Shown: in pieces, positions 54,415 through 62,282 of the stretch
Numbering within the stretch: the first letter of the stretch is position 1
How the letters are laid out: each line of letters opens with the position of its first letter
Origin: a virus
Virus record (IMG/VR): IMGVR_UViG_3300032431_000007
Coordinates: 1 to 64,000 of that record
DNA length: 64,000 bases
Reading direction: 5' to 3' (one strand)
Notes under the pieces: generated by a model
What the model was told of the DNA's origin: nothing
Databases searched by the model: none
What the model saw: the letters and a program-made list of their open reading frames with translations, nothing else
Position numbers and translations under genes: made by a program

Positions 54415-54839
54415 TGGCCGAAACCTTTGAAGAGTACGTGGCTAAGTGGGATACGCTGGTCGCGCAGATCGAAGTCTTTAAGAGGCAGATGAAACCGCTG
54501 GTCGAAAAAGAAATGGAAATGCGGCGGGCAATCCATCGGCAGATTGCGGCGGCGATGGGCGATTTGTTCAAAGAAGGTATGAACAATTATCCGATGCTGG
54601 ATGGCCGCAAGCTGAAGGTCCAGAACGGCATAAAGCGCGAAATCGACACGATAATGATCCCCGTCGCGCGGGAAGCATACCGGCTGCTGAATCATCGCGA
54701 GGTGCCGTTTGATGATCTGCTCCGGACAAAATTCGAACTGTCCAAGGTTGACTGGAACAAGGTCAGTGTCGAAGGCAAGGCGGCTGTCTCTGTTATGATT
54801 ACTTCTAAGCCCGACACGCCTTCTGTCGTGCTGGATTAA
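54414..54839 (+). CDS. Hypothetical helical protein
   Basis: The ATG at 54414 overlaps the previous stop. The 141-residue product starts with a coiled-coil-like helix (EEYVAKWDTLVAQIEVFKRQMKPLVEKEMEMRRAI) and has a short alpha/beta end. Proteins of this outline (KxxLxPxxxxEMxLR) are frequent in phage replication clusters; the function is unknown to me. Confidence 0.6.
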   Translation: MAETFEEYVAKWDTLVAQIEVFKRQMKPLVEKEMEMRRAIHRQIAAAMGDLFKEGMNNYPMLDGRKLKVQNGIKREIDTIMIPVAREAYRLLNHREVPFDDLLRTKFELSKVDWNKVSVEGKAAVSVMITSKPDTPSVVLD

Positions 54840-54845
54840 TTTCAC

Positions 54846-54874
54846 TTGACTAGCGGGCGCAAGCCTGCTAGTCT
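54846..54874 (+). promoter_or_regulatory. Promoter overlapped by a 26-bp dyad
   Basis: TTGACT (54846-54851) and TAGTCT (54869-54874) are 17 bp apart. The inverted repeat GACTAGC...GCTAGTC (54848-54873) covers both boxes, so a dimeric regulator bound there would block RNA polymerase. The same dyad could end the previous transcript as a hairpin. Confidence 0.65.
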
Positions 54875-54919
54875 AACCCGAGGCCGGGCAGGCAAGCCCG
54901 ATAATCAAGGAACCAAGGA

Positions 54920-55255
54920 ATGATCCCTTTTAGCGACATGGAAAGAGCTGGGTTGCTCCCGACGCTCTTCAGTGAGGATGATCCGCGTCCCGCTTATGAG
55001 CAGCTTCCTGCGAACTATAAGTTCGATGTTACGTTGTCGAGATTTACGCTGACCGGCAACGGTACAAAGGATTGGCGGCTTCGCTATCCAGGAAACTTGC
55101 CGCTGGAACCAGTCAGCTTCGCCATGCTGCGCGGCGTGGCCCTCGTGTTGTTTGAAGACAACTGGCTGGCTATCATTCAGCCGGATGGTGCCTATAAAGT
55201 GCTCGCGCATAACTGGACTAATCCCGAGCCGGCGCGGGTTCCGCCGGTAAGTTAA
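54920..55255 (+). CDS. Hypothetical protein, 111 aa
   Basis: Follows AAGGAACCAAGGA. Beta-rich product (KFDVTLSRFTLTGNGTKDWRLRYPG; VALVLFEDNWLAIIQPDG). No family recognised. First gene behind the 54846 promoter. Confidence 0.6.
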   Translation: MIPFSDMERAGLLPTLFSEDDPRPAYEQLPANYKFDVTLSRFTLTGNGTKDWRLRYPGNLPLEPVSFAMLRGVALVLFEDNWLAIIQPDGAYKVLAHNWTNPEPARVPPVS

Positions 55256-55266
55256 GGAGTGTTTTT

Positions 55267-55524
55267 ATGCTGGCTGAACAACTTCAACAGTACGTGAATC
55301 TTCGGTCGCTTTCCGACGCCGCTTTTGCGGGCGGATCGGAAGGTGTGGACGAGCTTAACTTCGAAGACGAACCGGACGGCGACGAGCCGGACGAGGATGC
55401 TCCGGACGAAGACGACGCTGACGAACACGGTTCCGATAACGTTGACGACGATGGCGACGAGGACGAACCCTACGACGATGGCGAAGATGACGGCGAAGAT
55501 GACGGGGACGATACGACCGATTAA
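55267..55524 (+). CDS. Extremely acidic protein, possible DNA mimic
   Basis: The 85-residue product has an ordinary helix at the start (AEQLQQYVNLRSLSDAAF) and then about 50 residues of Asp and Glu with few others (EPDGDEPDEDAPDED and onward). Net charge is far below zero. Phage anti-restriction and anti-nucleoid proteins are often acidic DNA mimics, but those are folded; here the tail is low-complexity, so simple charge-based binding or an artefact of GAC repeats is equally possible. Confidence 0.55.
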   Translation: MLAEQLQQYVNLRSLSDAAFAGGSEGVDELNFEDEPDGDEPDEDAPDEDDADEHGSDNVDDDGDEDEPYDDGEDDGEDDGDDTTD

Positions 55525-55551
55525 CTTTTCCTAGGCGGCGAAAGCTGCGGG

Positions 55552-55669
55552 CGTGATCGGGCCTTCCAGCGATCACGTCTTAGGAAGCAAACCATTAACG
55601 AGGTTAATGGGGGCGTGGTCGGTCTGTGCAATGCACCTCTGACCTTAAAAGAGCGGCTGTGCATTGCAC
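55552..55669 (+). promoter_or_regulatory. Operator-like cluster before the Sak4 gene
   Basis: In order: hairpin CGTGATCG/CGATCACG (55552-55577), dyad CCATTAA-CGAGG-TTAATGG (55592-55610), and two 11-bp quasi-palindromes GTGCAATGCAC (55626-55636) and GTGCATTGCAC (55659-55669), 33 bp centre to centre. The last two are reverse complements of each other. No clear sigma70 promoter lies among them. Regulation of the recombination operon is likely. Confidence 0.6.
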
Positions 55670-55690
55670 CCCGCCAACTGGAAGGCGACT

Positions 55691-56386
55691 ATGGCACTTA
55701 ACTGGAATACAACTGACAAAGCCGGTGCTACTCACGGAATAAAGGCACTGGTTTTTGGCGCCGCTGGGACTGGAAAGACCAGCCTTTGCGGAACTGCACC
55801 ATCGCCACTTATCATCAGCGCGGAAGCCGGGCTCCTGTCCCTGCGCGCGAAGAAGATACCCGTCCTGGAAGTCAAGACAATTCAAGATGTCTGGGACGCC
55901 TTGAACTGGTGCAAAACGGATGCCGCCAAAAGCGGGTTCCATACGATCTGCCTCGACTCTATTAGCGAGATTGTGGAAACAGTCCTTGCTAATGAGAAGA
56001 AGAAGACAAAAGACCCGCGGGCGGCTTACGGCGAAATGGCAACGCTAAGCATTGAGCTGGTGAAAGCCTTCCGCGATCTGCCGGGTTTCAACGTGCTCGT
56101 CACGGCGAAACAAACTATAGTCACCGATACCGTTACCGGAATCTCGCGGGCGCAACCGACAGCGCCGGGGCAACAGGTCGGTTCAGCACTTCCATATCTT
56201 TTTGATCTGGTGATGCACGCTTCGACTGATAAAGACCCTCAAGGCAAGGTCTATCACTACCTTCGCACACACGCGGCGTTTAACGCGGAGGCCAAAGACA
56301 GGAGCGGGGCGCTCGACGAAATCGAATTCCCTGACTTTGCGAATATCATTAACAAGATCATGGCGGCTGCGCCGCCTGCCGCATAA
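55691..56386 (+). CDS. Sak4-like RecA-fold ATPase (AAA_24)
   Basis: The 231-residue protein is a phage recombinase-type ATPase of the Sak4/AAA_24 group. Walker A is GAAGTGKTSLC (residues 23-33) and the Walker B strand is FHTICLDSISE. A KxxxDPRxAYGxM segment (KDPRAAYGEMATLSIELVKAFRDL) and QPTAPGQQVGSALPYLFDLVM are typical. It promotes single-strand annealing or exchange, and in phages is usually encoded with a DUF669/SSB-like protein, as here. The ATG at 55691 follows GGAAGGCGACT. Confidence 0.85.
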   Translation: MALNWNTTDKAGATHGIKALVFGAAGTGKTSLCGTAPSPLIISAEAGLLSLRAKKIPVLEVKTIQDVWDALNWCKTDAAKSGFHTICLDSISEIVETVLANEKKKTKDPRAAYGEMATLSIELVKAFRDLPGFNVLVTAKQTIVTDTVTGISRAQPTAPGQQVGSALPYLFDLVMHASTDKDPQGKVYHYLRTHAAFNAEAKDRSGALDEIEFPDFANIINKIMAAAPPAA

Positions 56387-56401
56387 CCCAGGAGACCAGA
56401 T

Positions 56402-57094
56402 ATGGTTCAACTAAACTTTAACGCGGCTCAATACGAGCCTTCCAGTGGCGCCGCAGATGTATTTGAAACGGGCGAGTACCCGTTTCAGATTGTCGCGTCA
56501 GAACTGAAACCAACGAAGTCCGGCAATGGCCAGATGATTGTCTTCACCTTGGCGTGCCTTGAAGAAGGTATGAACGGGCGCAGGCTTTCGGTGCGTCTGA
56601 ACGTCGTAAACCAAAGTGCTCAAGCAGTCGATATCGCTTTCAGGGAACTGTCCGCGATCTCGCATGTCTGCGGTATTTTGAACTGGCAGGACACGCAACA
56701 ACTTCACGGGCGCCCGTTTCGCGTTCGCGTCGAAAAAACTCCGCGGTCGGACGATCCTACCAAGTTCGGCAACGAAATTCGTGGCTACCTCGACTCGCAG
56801 GGCAATCTTCCTGGCAAGGGGCAGTCGCTCGCCCCTAGCGCTGCGCCACAACCTCCGGCGCAACCTCCGGTGCAGCAGTTCGCGCCTCCCGTTGCCGCGC
56901 CCTTCGCCCCGCCCGTTGCTGCGCCTGTAGCGGCCCCGGTGGCGCCGCCCTTTGCCGCGCCTGTAGCGGCCCCTGTAGCGGCCCCTGTTGCGGTTGCGGC
57001 CCCGGCCCCTGCCGCGCCGCCGTTCGCCGCGCCTGCCGGTGTAGCGCCTCAGCCGTGGGTGCCACCGGGCTGGCCTCCGGTGGCGCCGGCCTAA
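56402..57094 (+). CDS. DUF669-type single-strand DNA-binding protein
   Basis: The 230-residue protein matches DUF669 in its first 140 residues: FETGEYPFQIVASELKPTKSGNGQMIVFTLACLEEG, NVVNQSAQAVDIAFRELSAIS and FRVRVEKTPRSDD...NEIRGYL. The C-terminal 90 residues are Pro/Ala repeats (VAAPVAAPVAP), like the flexible tails of SSB proteins but without the usual acidic tip. The partner of the Sak4-like ATPase. Confidence 0.8.
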   Translation: MVQLNFNAAQYEPSSGAADVFETGEYPFQIVASELKPTKSGNGQMIVFTLACLEEGMNGRRLSVRLNVVNQSAQAVDIAFRELSAISHVCGILNWQDTQQLHGRPFRVRVEKTPRSDDPTKFGNEIRGYLDSQGNLPGKGQSLAPSAAPQPPAQPPVQQFAPPVAAPFAPPVAAPVAAPVAPPFAAPVAAPVAAPVAVAAPAPAAPPFAAPAGVAPQPWVPPGWPPVAPA

Positions 57095-57106
57095 GCTATG
57101 ACAACC

Positions 57107-57139
57107 GCGACGGCTTCCAACCGGAGGCCGTCGCTTCTT
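57107..57139 (+). terminator. Intrinsic terminator after the DUF669 gene
   Basis: GCGACGGC...GCCGTCGC with a 12-base loop is followed by TTCTT. It separates the Sak4-DUF669 pair from the next promoter. Confidence 0.7.
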
Positions 57140-57148
57140 AAAAATCGC

Positions 57149-57177
57149 TTGGCTTCCGCGCTGGCGCGTGGTATAGT
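57149..57177 (+). promoter_or_regulatory. Promoter of the DUF2786-helicase operon
   Basis: TTGGCT (57149-57154) and TATAGT (57172-57177) are 17 bp apart. The spacer has CGCG-CTGG-CGCG (57157-57168). It drives 57225 to about 61425. Confidence 0.6.
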
Positions 57178-57224
57178 GTCTAGAGGCGCGGCACTGTGTC
57201 GCCCTGTAACCAAGGAATAAACAA

Positions 57225-57929
57225 ATGTCGATAGCTGAAACGATCCGCAAGATCATTGCGAAAGCAGACAGCACCGCGCACCCGGAAGAGGCTTCGGTCT
57301 TTATGGAGAAGGCGCTGAGGATGATGGAAGCGCACGGTCTGTCGCTGCTGGAACTCGGGCGGCTGGATAGCGATAATCCGGTCGGCGTGGATATGTATTT
57401 CTTTGAATCCACAAAAACGACCGAGTGGCGCCAAACGCTGGGAACGCAGCTTGCAAAGTATTTCGGATGCCGGTTGATTGTTCTTCGCAGCAAGGATATG
57501 TTCGGCAAGACCCAAAATATCTATCATTCGCTTGCCGGGCGCGAATCGGCCCGCGTAACCTATCAACTCATGTGGCCGTATGTTTTGCGGCAAGTTATGA
57601 AGCAGGCTGCCGAGGCCAATCGTAACGGCGAATATAAGCACCCGTCGCAAGGTTATAAAGCAGTTGCCGACGCGCTGAGCCTTCGGCTGATGCGGTTGAA
57701 TAGGGACAGGGCTGCGGCAGCTCCCGAACAGCGCGGGGTTAACGCTCTCGTTCCGGTCGATCTGATCCAATTCGCCATAGACGAAGCGTTTGCGGCTACC
57801 GGCGGGACGAAAAAAACCGCTGGTAAGAAAGTGCGAGTCGATGATAACGCGATGAGTCGCGCTTCGTCGATCAGTCTGCACCGTCAAGCTTCGGCTGACA
57901 CGGCTGTGCGAAGAATCGGTTCGCGGTAA
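57225..57929 (+). CDS. DUF2786 protein
   Basis: The 234-residue protein begins with the DUF2786 pattern IRKIIAKADSTAHPEEASVFMEKALRMMEAHGLS and continues with an alpha domain (WRQTLGTQLAKYFGCRLIV; AGRESARVTYQLMWPYVLRQV), as in phage proteins with the DUF7168 second domain. The biochemical role is unknown; such proteins are often near recombination genes. It follows GTAACCAAGGAATAAACAA. Confidence 0.8.
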   Translation: MSIAETIRKIIAKADSTAHPEEASVFMEKALRMMEAHGLSLLELGRLDSDNPVGVDMYFFESTKTTEWRQTLGTQLAKYFGCRLIVLRSKDMFGKTQNIYHSLAGRESARVTYQLMWPYVLRQVMKQAAEANRNGEYKHPSQGYKAVADALSLRLMRLNRDRAAAAPEQRGVNALVPVDLIQFAIDEAFAATGGTKKTAGKKVRVDDNAMSRASSISLHRQASADTAVRRIGSR

Positions 57930-58417
57930 TGCCAATCAGAGCGACGGTAATTTCCGACGCTTCGGTATATGAAGAAGGCCGTCCCCCAAATCAAAAAGTT
58001 TTTGGGGGATGGGCGGCTCATGTTCGAATTGACGGTAATCCAAAGCCTATAAGGGGCTATGGTTCAATTCATAACACCACGGCCAAACTCACAAGCACAA
58101 CTTGTGAGATGTTTGCCGCTATAAATGGAATATGGCTTGCCAAGGAGAAAGGTGCGACAGAGGTTCTAGTCAGGTCTGACTGCATGGCGGTTATCAGCGC
58201 CATAACAAAGGGCGATCTAAGCTTTAAGATGCTCGAGATTTGGCATGTGGCGCTTACTCACGCAAAGTGCCTCGACGTAAGCTTGCGCGCCCATCATGTT
58301 CGCGCACACACGGAGGCCGCAGACGCGACTTCGTGGATTAACGATTGGTGCGACCGTCACGCCCGGAGGGGCATGTCTTTTTCAAGAAAGGGGATCAAAT
58401 GTCTAGAACTGCGGTAG
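57929..58417 (+). CDS. rnhA: Ribonuclease HI
   Basis: The 162-residue enzyme removes RNA primers from RNA-DNA hybrids. It carries the catalytic set D10 (VISDAS), E60 (TTCEMFAAING), D84 (VRSDCMAVI) and D142 (DWCDRHAR), with the HHVRAH motif. All metal ligands are present. The start shares one base with the previous stop, and its end overlaps the nuclease gene. Confidence 0.9.
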   Translation: MPIRATVISDASVYEEGRPPNQKVFGGWAAHVRIDGNPKPIRGYGSIHNTTAKLTSTTCEMFAAINGIWLAKEKGATEVLVRSDCMAVISAITKGDLSFKMLEIWHVALTHAKCLDVSLRAHHVRAHTEAADATSWINDWCDRHARRGMSFSRKGIKCLELR

Positions 58418-59379
58418 AGAATATAAGGCTGGCGGTCGAAAAAGCTTCGCAAGGAGTTTTAAGCACGCGAGATGCTGATAAGAAGCGCGGGCACCTCGGC
58501 GCGAGCCAAATTGGCCACCGTTGCCCGCGTCAATCGTGGTACGCATTCCGTTGGTTCTATCAAGGCCAACACACCGGGCGGCTGCTCCGATTGTTTAATC
58601 GCGGGCACGAAGAAGAAGCGCGGCTGTTGCGCTGGCTCCGGGCGGCAGGTTACGAAGTCCGTGACCATAGCCAGAGACTTTGGTACTACGACGGACCGGA
58701 AGGCGGCGAGCGCTACCTTCTAACTGACTGGGAGCACAAGAACCCGCCCTATTACGAAGATGTTAGCGGTGATGCGCGCCATACTGCGCTCGCTAAAGAA
58801 CAGGGTGTCAGCCCGAAACAGTGGGGTTTTGTTGACGAACAAACGTCGTTCTTTAGCGGCGAGTGCGACGGTCTGATTCGTGGTCCAAACCTGCCCGAAG
58901 GTTGGGGCACAGTCGAGTTTAAGACGATGAACGATAAGTCGTTCAAAGACGTTACAAACAAAGGCGTCATGTCGTCAAAGCCTGTTTATTGGATTCAGTC
59001 GCAGATATACATGCGCAAGCTGAACATGAACTGGTGTCTTTTTGTTTCGACAAACAAGAATGACGATGATATTTACTACGAAATACTGCATCTTAAACCA
59101 GAAGTCGCGGATCAGTATATAGATTTAGCGCGCAGTATCATTCGCGCCCAAAGTGCCCCGGCTCGGATTACGGAAGACCCGTCGTGGTTTGAATGTAAGT
59201 TTTGCGACTTTCGGGAAATCTGTCACTACGGCGAAGCGCCAAAGAAGAACTGTCGGACCTGCCAATACTCGGTGGCCACCGATCTGGGCGCGTTCCACTG
59301 TAATCTACACCACGGCGACATTCCGTTTGACTTCCAGCAGGTCGGATGCGATCAATGGCTCCAGCATTATTCCGTTTGA
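58399..59379 (+). CDS. RecB/Cas4-type PD-(D/E)XK exonuclease
   Basis: The ATG at 58399 follows AAAGGGGATCAA. The 326-residue protein has an N-terminal Cys (GHRCPRQSWYAFRW), the nuclease core FSGECDGLI and WGTVEFKTM (D...ExK), the Q-motif YWIQSQIYM, and a C-terminal Cys cluster CKFCDFREIC...CRTCQYS with further Cys. This layout is that of Cas4/AddB-like nucleases, probably with an Fe-S cluster or zinc. It should process DNA ends for recombination. The 3' end is partly duplicated into the next gene. Confidence 0.82.
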   Translation: MSRTAVENIRLAVEKASQGVLSTRDADKKRGHLGASQIGHRCPRQSWYAFRWFYQGQHTGRLLRLFNRGHEEEARLLRWLRAAGYEVRDHSQRLWYYDGPEGGERYLLTDWEHKNPPYYEDVSGDARHTALAKEQGVSPKQWGFVDEQTSFFSGECDGLIRGPNLPEGWGTVEFKTMNDKSFKDVTNKGVMSSKPVYWIQSQIYMRKLNMNWCLFVSTNKNDDDIYYEILHLKPEVADQYIDLARSIIRAQSAPARITEDPSWFECKFCDFREICHYGEAPKKNCRTCQYSVATDLGAFHCNLHHGDIPFDFQQVGCDQWLQHYSV

Positions 59380-59417
59380 CTTTTAACAGGTAGGTCGCGA
59401 ACAATGGCACCAGCACT
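59320..59417 (+). repeat. 49-bp tandem duplication across the nuclease-helicase junction
   Basis: ATTCCGTTTGACTT...CAGCATT (59320-59368) is followed at once by a second copy (59369-59417), 40 of 49 bases identical. The period is not a multiple of three. Copy 1 encodes the nuclease C-terminus; copy 2 contains the nuclease stop region, the spacer and the helicase start ATGGCACCAGCAC. Confidence 0.85.
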
Positions 59418-61224
59418 AAATCCTCGCGACTATCAAGTAGCCGGAGCGGAAGCGCTCTGGCAAGTCGTTCACGAACACCCCGATAAAAATCCGCTCGTTG
59501 TGATGGCAACCGGGCTCGGTAAAAGCTTGAGCATTGGTATGTTTGTATACCAGATGCTCAGCGTTTATCCGCACGTTCGGATTATGGCCGTGACCCACGT
59601 TAAGGAACTCGTGGAGGGCAACTATCGGGCACTGTTAAATCTATGGCCGGGCGCACCGGCGGGCGTCTATAGCGCCGGTCTAGGCCAGCGAGAGACCCGC
59701 GCGCAAGTAACCTACGCCGGGATCGGCTCGGTCGTCAAGCGCGCCGCTTCTTTTGGTCACATCGACTTTCTCATTATCGACGAAGCGCACCGGATCAGCG
59801 ATAACGATAGCGCACAATATTCAAATTTTATTACTGATCTAAAAAGAAAAAATCCTAATTTGATTGTGATAGGCTTTACCGCTACGGCATTTCGAATGAG
59901 CTCGGGATTTCTTACTGACGGTGAACTCTTTGATGTCGAATGCTTTAACATTGGCCACGGCGAGTCTTTTGTGTGGGCTATTGAAAACGGCTACCTTATG
60001 CGGCTTGTTCCAAAGCATCCGGGTTTTCAGCTAGACGACAGCGGCGTTGGAATTATGGCGGGCGACTTTGATAACAAAGCTGCATCGCAGGCTATGAAAG
60101 ACCAAGATATTCTTGAGCGAGCAGTCGATACGACGATTGCGTTTGCTAACGAGCAAAACAGGCGGTCTATTCTTGCCTTCTGCCAGTCGATCGAGGACGC
60201 CGAACTTGTGGCGGATATGTTTCGTTACAAAGGCTTTCCTTTTGAAGCGGTCCATAGCAAGCGAAAAGATCGTGACGAAGTGCTTAAGGATTTTAAGTCT
60301 GGTAAGTTACGCGGCGTCAGCAATCAAAACGTTCTAACAACAGGCTTCGATAATCCTAAAATCGACCTGATAACTATGCTCCGGTTAACGCGGTCGCCCG
60401 GCCTTTGGGTTCAAATGCTGGGCAGGGGCACCCGTCCGGTATTCGCGCCGGGGTATGACATATCAACACTCGATGGAAGAAAGCAGGCTATCCTTGCAGG
60501 CCCCAAGCAAAGTTGCTTGGTTCTAGATTTCGTCGGCAACACCGAGCGGCTTGGCCCGATAAACTATCCTAATCTTCCGCGTAGACGTGGAAGCGGGGCG
60601 GGATCACTTCCTGTCCGCATGTGCCCGCAATGCAATACTTACTTGCACATTTCTATCAAAACCTGCACTGAATGCGGGTATGAGTTTCCGCCGCCCGAGC
60701 GGTTAAAGCCGCAAGCGTCTGAATCAGAGCTTGTGTCTAGTCAAGTCCTTGATCTTTCGATACAGCCGCCCGCAAAAGAGTTTGGCGTGTTTGCCGTTCA
60801 TCGAATGATATGCAGCCACAACACGGGCAAGGGCGGAAAACTTGATACGATGCGCGTTGATTACTTCAGCGGTGTTCGGCGGTTTAGCACTTGGGTTTGT
60901 TTCGAACACCTTAAAGACTCCTTTCCGCAAAGGCGGGCGGCGACGTGGTGGAAATCACACCGGGGGCCGATGCCGGTTCCGATTAAGATTGATGACGCTG
61001 TTGATAAAGCGGCTAATTTAGAAAAGCCTATGTTTGTCCGAGTGTGGCTTAATACGAAGTATCCCGAGATTGATGGATACGACTTTCGTGGGACTAGGTT
61101 TGAGTTGCCCCCGGAGTTAGGCGGGCCACCGTTACAGGCGCCCGAGCCTGATGCAAGCGAGCCGAAGGCTAGTGACTATCCGGCTTACACGGGCGGATAC
61201 TTTGAAGGTGAACCGCCTTTTTAG
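59404..61224 (+). CDS. SF2 DEAD/DEAH-type DNA helicase
   Basis: The 606-residue helicase has the Q-region NPRDYQVAG, motif I VMATGLGKS (33-41), motif II LIIDEAHRI (DEAH at 126-129), motif III GFTATAF, motif V LTTGFDNPKIDLI and motif VI QMLGRGTRP. After the helicase core comes a zinc ribbon, CPQCNTYLHISIKTCTECGYEFP, and a C-terminal domain of about 170 residues. It likely remodels forks or branches with the neighbouring nuclease and RNase H. The start lies in the second copy of the 49-bp duplication. Confidence 0.92.
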   Translation: MAPALNPRDYQVAGAEALWQVVHEHPDKNPLVVMATGLGKSLSIGMFVYQMLSVYPHVRIMAVTHVKELVEGNYRALLNLWPGAPAGVYSAGLGQRETRAQVTYAGIGSVVKRAASFGHIDFLIIDEAHRISDNDSAQYSNFITDLKRKNPNLIVIGFTATAFRMSSGFLTDGELFDVECFNIGHGESFVWAIENGYLMRLVPKHPGFQLDDSGVGIMAGDFDNKAASQAMKDQDILERAVDTTIAFANEQNRRSILAFCQSIEDAELVADMFRYKGFPFEAVHSKRKDRDEVLKDFKSGKLRGVSNQNVLTTGFDNPKIDLITMLRLTRSPGLWVQMLGRGTRPVFAPGYDISTLDGRKQAILAGPKQSCLVLDFVGNTERLGPINYPNLPRRRGSGAGSLPVRMCPQCNTYLHISIKTCTECGYEFPPPERLKPQASESELVSSQVLDLSIQPPAKEFGVFAVHRMICSHNTGKGGKLDTMRVDYFSGVRRFSTWVCFEHLKDSFPQRRAATWWKSHRGPMPVPIKIDDAVDKAANLEKPMFVRVWLNTKYPEIDGYDFRGTRFELPPELGGPPLQAPEPDASEPKASDYPAYTGGYFEGEPPF

Positions 61225-61233
61225 GAGTTACAA

Positions 61234-61425
61234 ATGATCGACCTTAATAAACTTCACCAACGGATCAGTGCGCTTTTAGAGGAGGCACGGTTCGATCATA
61301 GCTGCCTTAACTGTGAATATTTTAATGAGCCAACAGAGTTATGCGAAGCGCATGGCAATGTCCGGCCACCGGCTAGGGTTCTGGTTAGCGGTTGTGCGAC
61401 CCATTGCCCAAAGGTGCCTTTTTGA
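61234..61425 (+). CDS. Small Cys-rich metal-binding protein
   Basis: Follows TAGGAGTTACAA. The 63-residue product has a helix, then CLNCEYF...ELCEAHGNVRPPARVLVSGCATHC. The C-x2-C...C...PP..V...GC pattern is common in small phage proteins and fits zinc or iron-sulfur binding. Function unknown. Confidence 0.65.
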   Translation: MIDLNKLHQRISALLEEARFDHSCLNCEYFNEPTELCEAHGNVRPPARVLVSGCATHCPKVPF

Positions 61426-61444
61426 CTAGGTGTCATTTTTCCGC

Positions 61445-61473
61445 TTGCTATCCCGTGCGCGGCCTGATAAGAT
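61445..61473 (+). promoter_or_regulatory. Promoter of the Ala/Lys-rich gene
   Basis: TTGCTA (61445-61450) and TAAGAT (61468-61473) are 17 bp apart, 38 bp before the ATG. A TTGACT at 61425 has no -10 at a good distance. Confidence 0.55.
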
Positions 61474-61510
61474 ACCTTATCGGTAACACCACCGAAACCA
61501 GGAGCCAACT

Positions 61511-62185
61511 ATGGCCAGACAGAAAGTAAAACAAATGGACAACGAAACCATCGAACCTGAAGCGCCCGTCGAAGCCCCTGCCGCCGTCGAGCCGCACCCT
61601 GCTGCCCTTACCCCGGCCGAGCAAGCTATCGCGATGCTTCGCGAAAAGGCCGCTGCCGCTGCCGCTGATCTTCAGGTGAAGCAGGCCGCTGCCGCTGTCG
61701 CCGCTGCCGCTGCCGCCGAGCGCGCGGCTGTTGCCGCTCAGGACCGTGAAGCCCGCAAGCAGCTCGTCGAAGCCAACAAGGCGTTGAAAGCGGCTGAAGG
61801 CGAAGCGAAAAAGGAAGCGCGTGACGCTGCCAAAGCCGTGGCCGAACTCGACAAGCAGGCCAAGACTGACGAGCGCGCGGCGGCAAAGGCCCTGCGGGAA
61901 GCAGAAAAAGCGGCCAAAGAAGCCAACAAAGTTCAGCGCGCTGACCGGATCAAGCAGAACGGTGTCACGATGCCGGTGGCCACGAGCATCTGCGGGCAGG
62001 CGTGGGCGATCTTTAACGCGGTTTCGGGCGCGTTGCAGTCTCCGGCTCCTTACAACGCTTGCACCGATCTGGCGACTGCCTCGGGGATCAATCCGGCAAC
62101 GCTGAAGACGCAGTACGCACTGTGGCGCAAGTTCTACGGCGTCCGCAATGTTGCTGTCGCTTCGGGTGCAATCCCCACTTCGTAA
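61511..62185 (+). CDS. Ala/Lys-rich histone-like protein
   Basis: The 224-residue product has a Pro/Glu start, a long Ala/Lys/Glu helix (about residues 37-145; AAAAAADLQVKQAAAAVAAA, then EAEKAAKEANKVQRAD), and a C-terminal domain of about 70 residues (MPVATSICGQAWAIFN...GINPATLKTQYALWRKF). The helical body resembles histone H1-like or TolA-like sequences. The C-terminus loosely matches that of the 38286 protein. A nucleoprotein role is inferred. It has its own promoter and terminator, suggesting high or separate expression. Confidence 0.65.
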   Translation: MARQKVKQMDNETIEPEAPVEAPAAVEPHPAALTPAEQAIAMLREKAAAAAADLQVKQAAAAVAAAAAAERAAVAAQDREARKQLVEANKALKAAEGEAKKEARDAAKAVAELDKQAKTDERAAAKALREAEKAAKEANKVQRADRIKQNGVTMPVATSICGQAWAIFNAVSGALQSPAPYNACTDLATASGINPATLKTQYALWRKFYGVRNVAVASGAIPTS

Positions 62186-62225
62186 TCGCGCGCTTGAATC
62201 CTCCCGGATAGAGTAGCGTGATAAG

Positions 62226-62260
62226 GCCCACGGCGAATCTTCTCTCGTCGTGGGCTTTTT
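62226..62260 (+). terminator. Intrinsic terminator
   Basis: GCCCACG...CGTGGGC with a 16-base loop region (partly paired) and a U5 run, 40 bases after the 61511 gene. It separates it from the queuosine-type genes. Confidence 0.85.
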
Positions 62261-62282
62261 CTTTAACAACTAGGGCATCAAA

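Noticed and set aside
56498-57508. Long minus-strand Arg-rich frame opposite DUF669
   Set aside because: It mirrors the Pro/Ala repeat tail of the DUF669 gene and runs against the operon without start signals.
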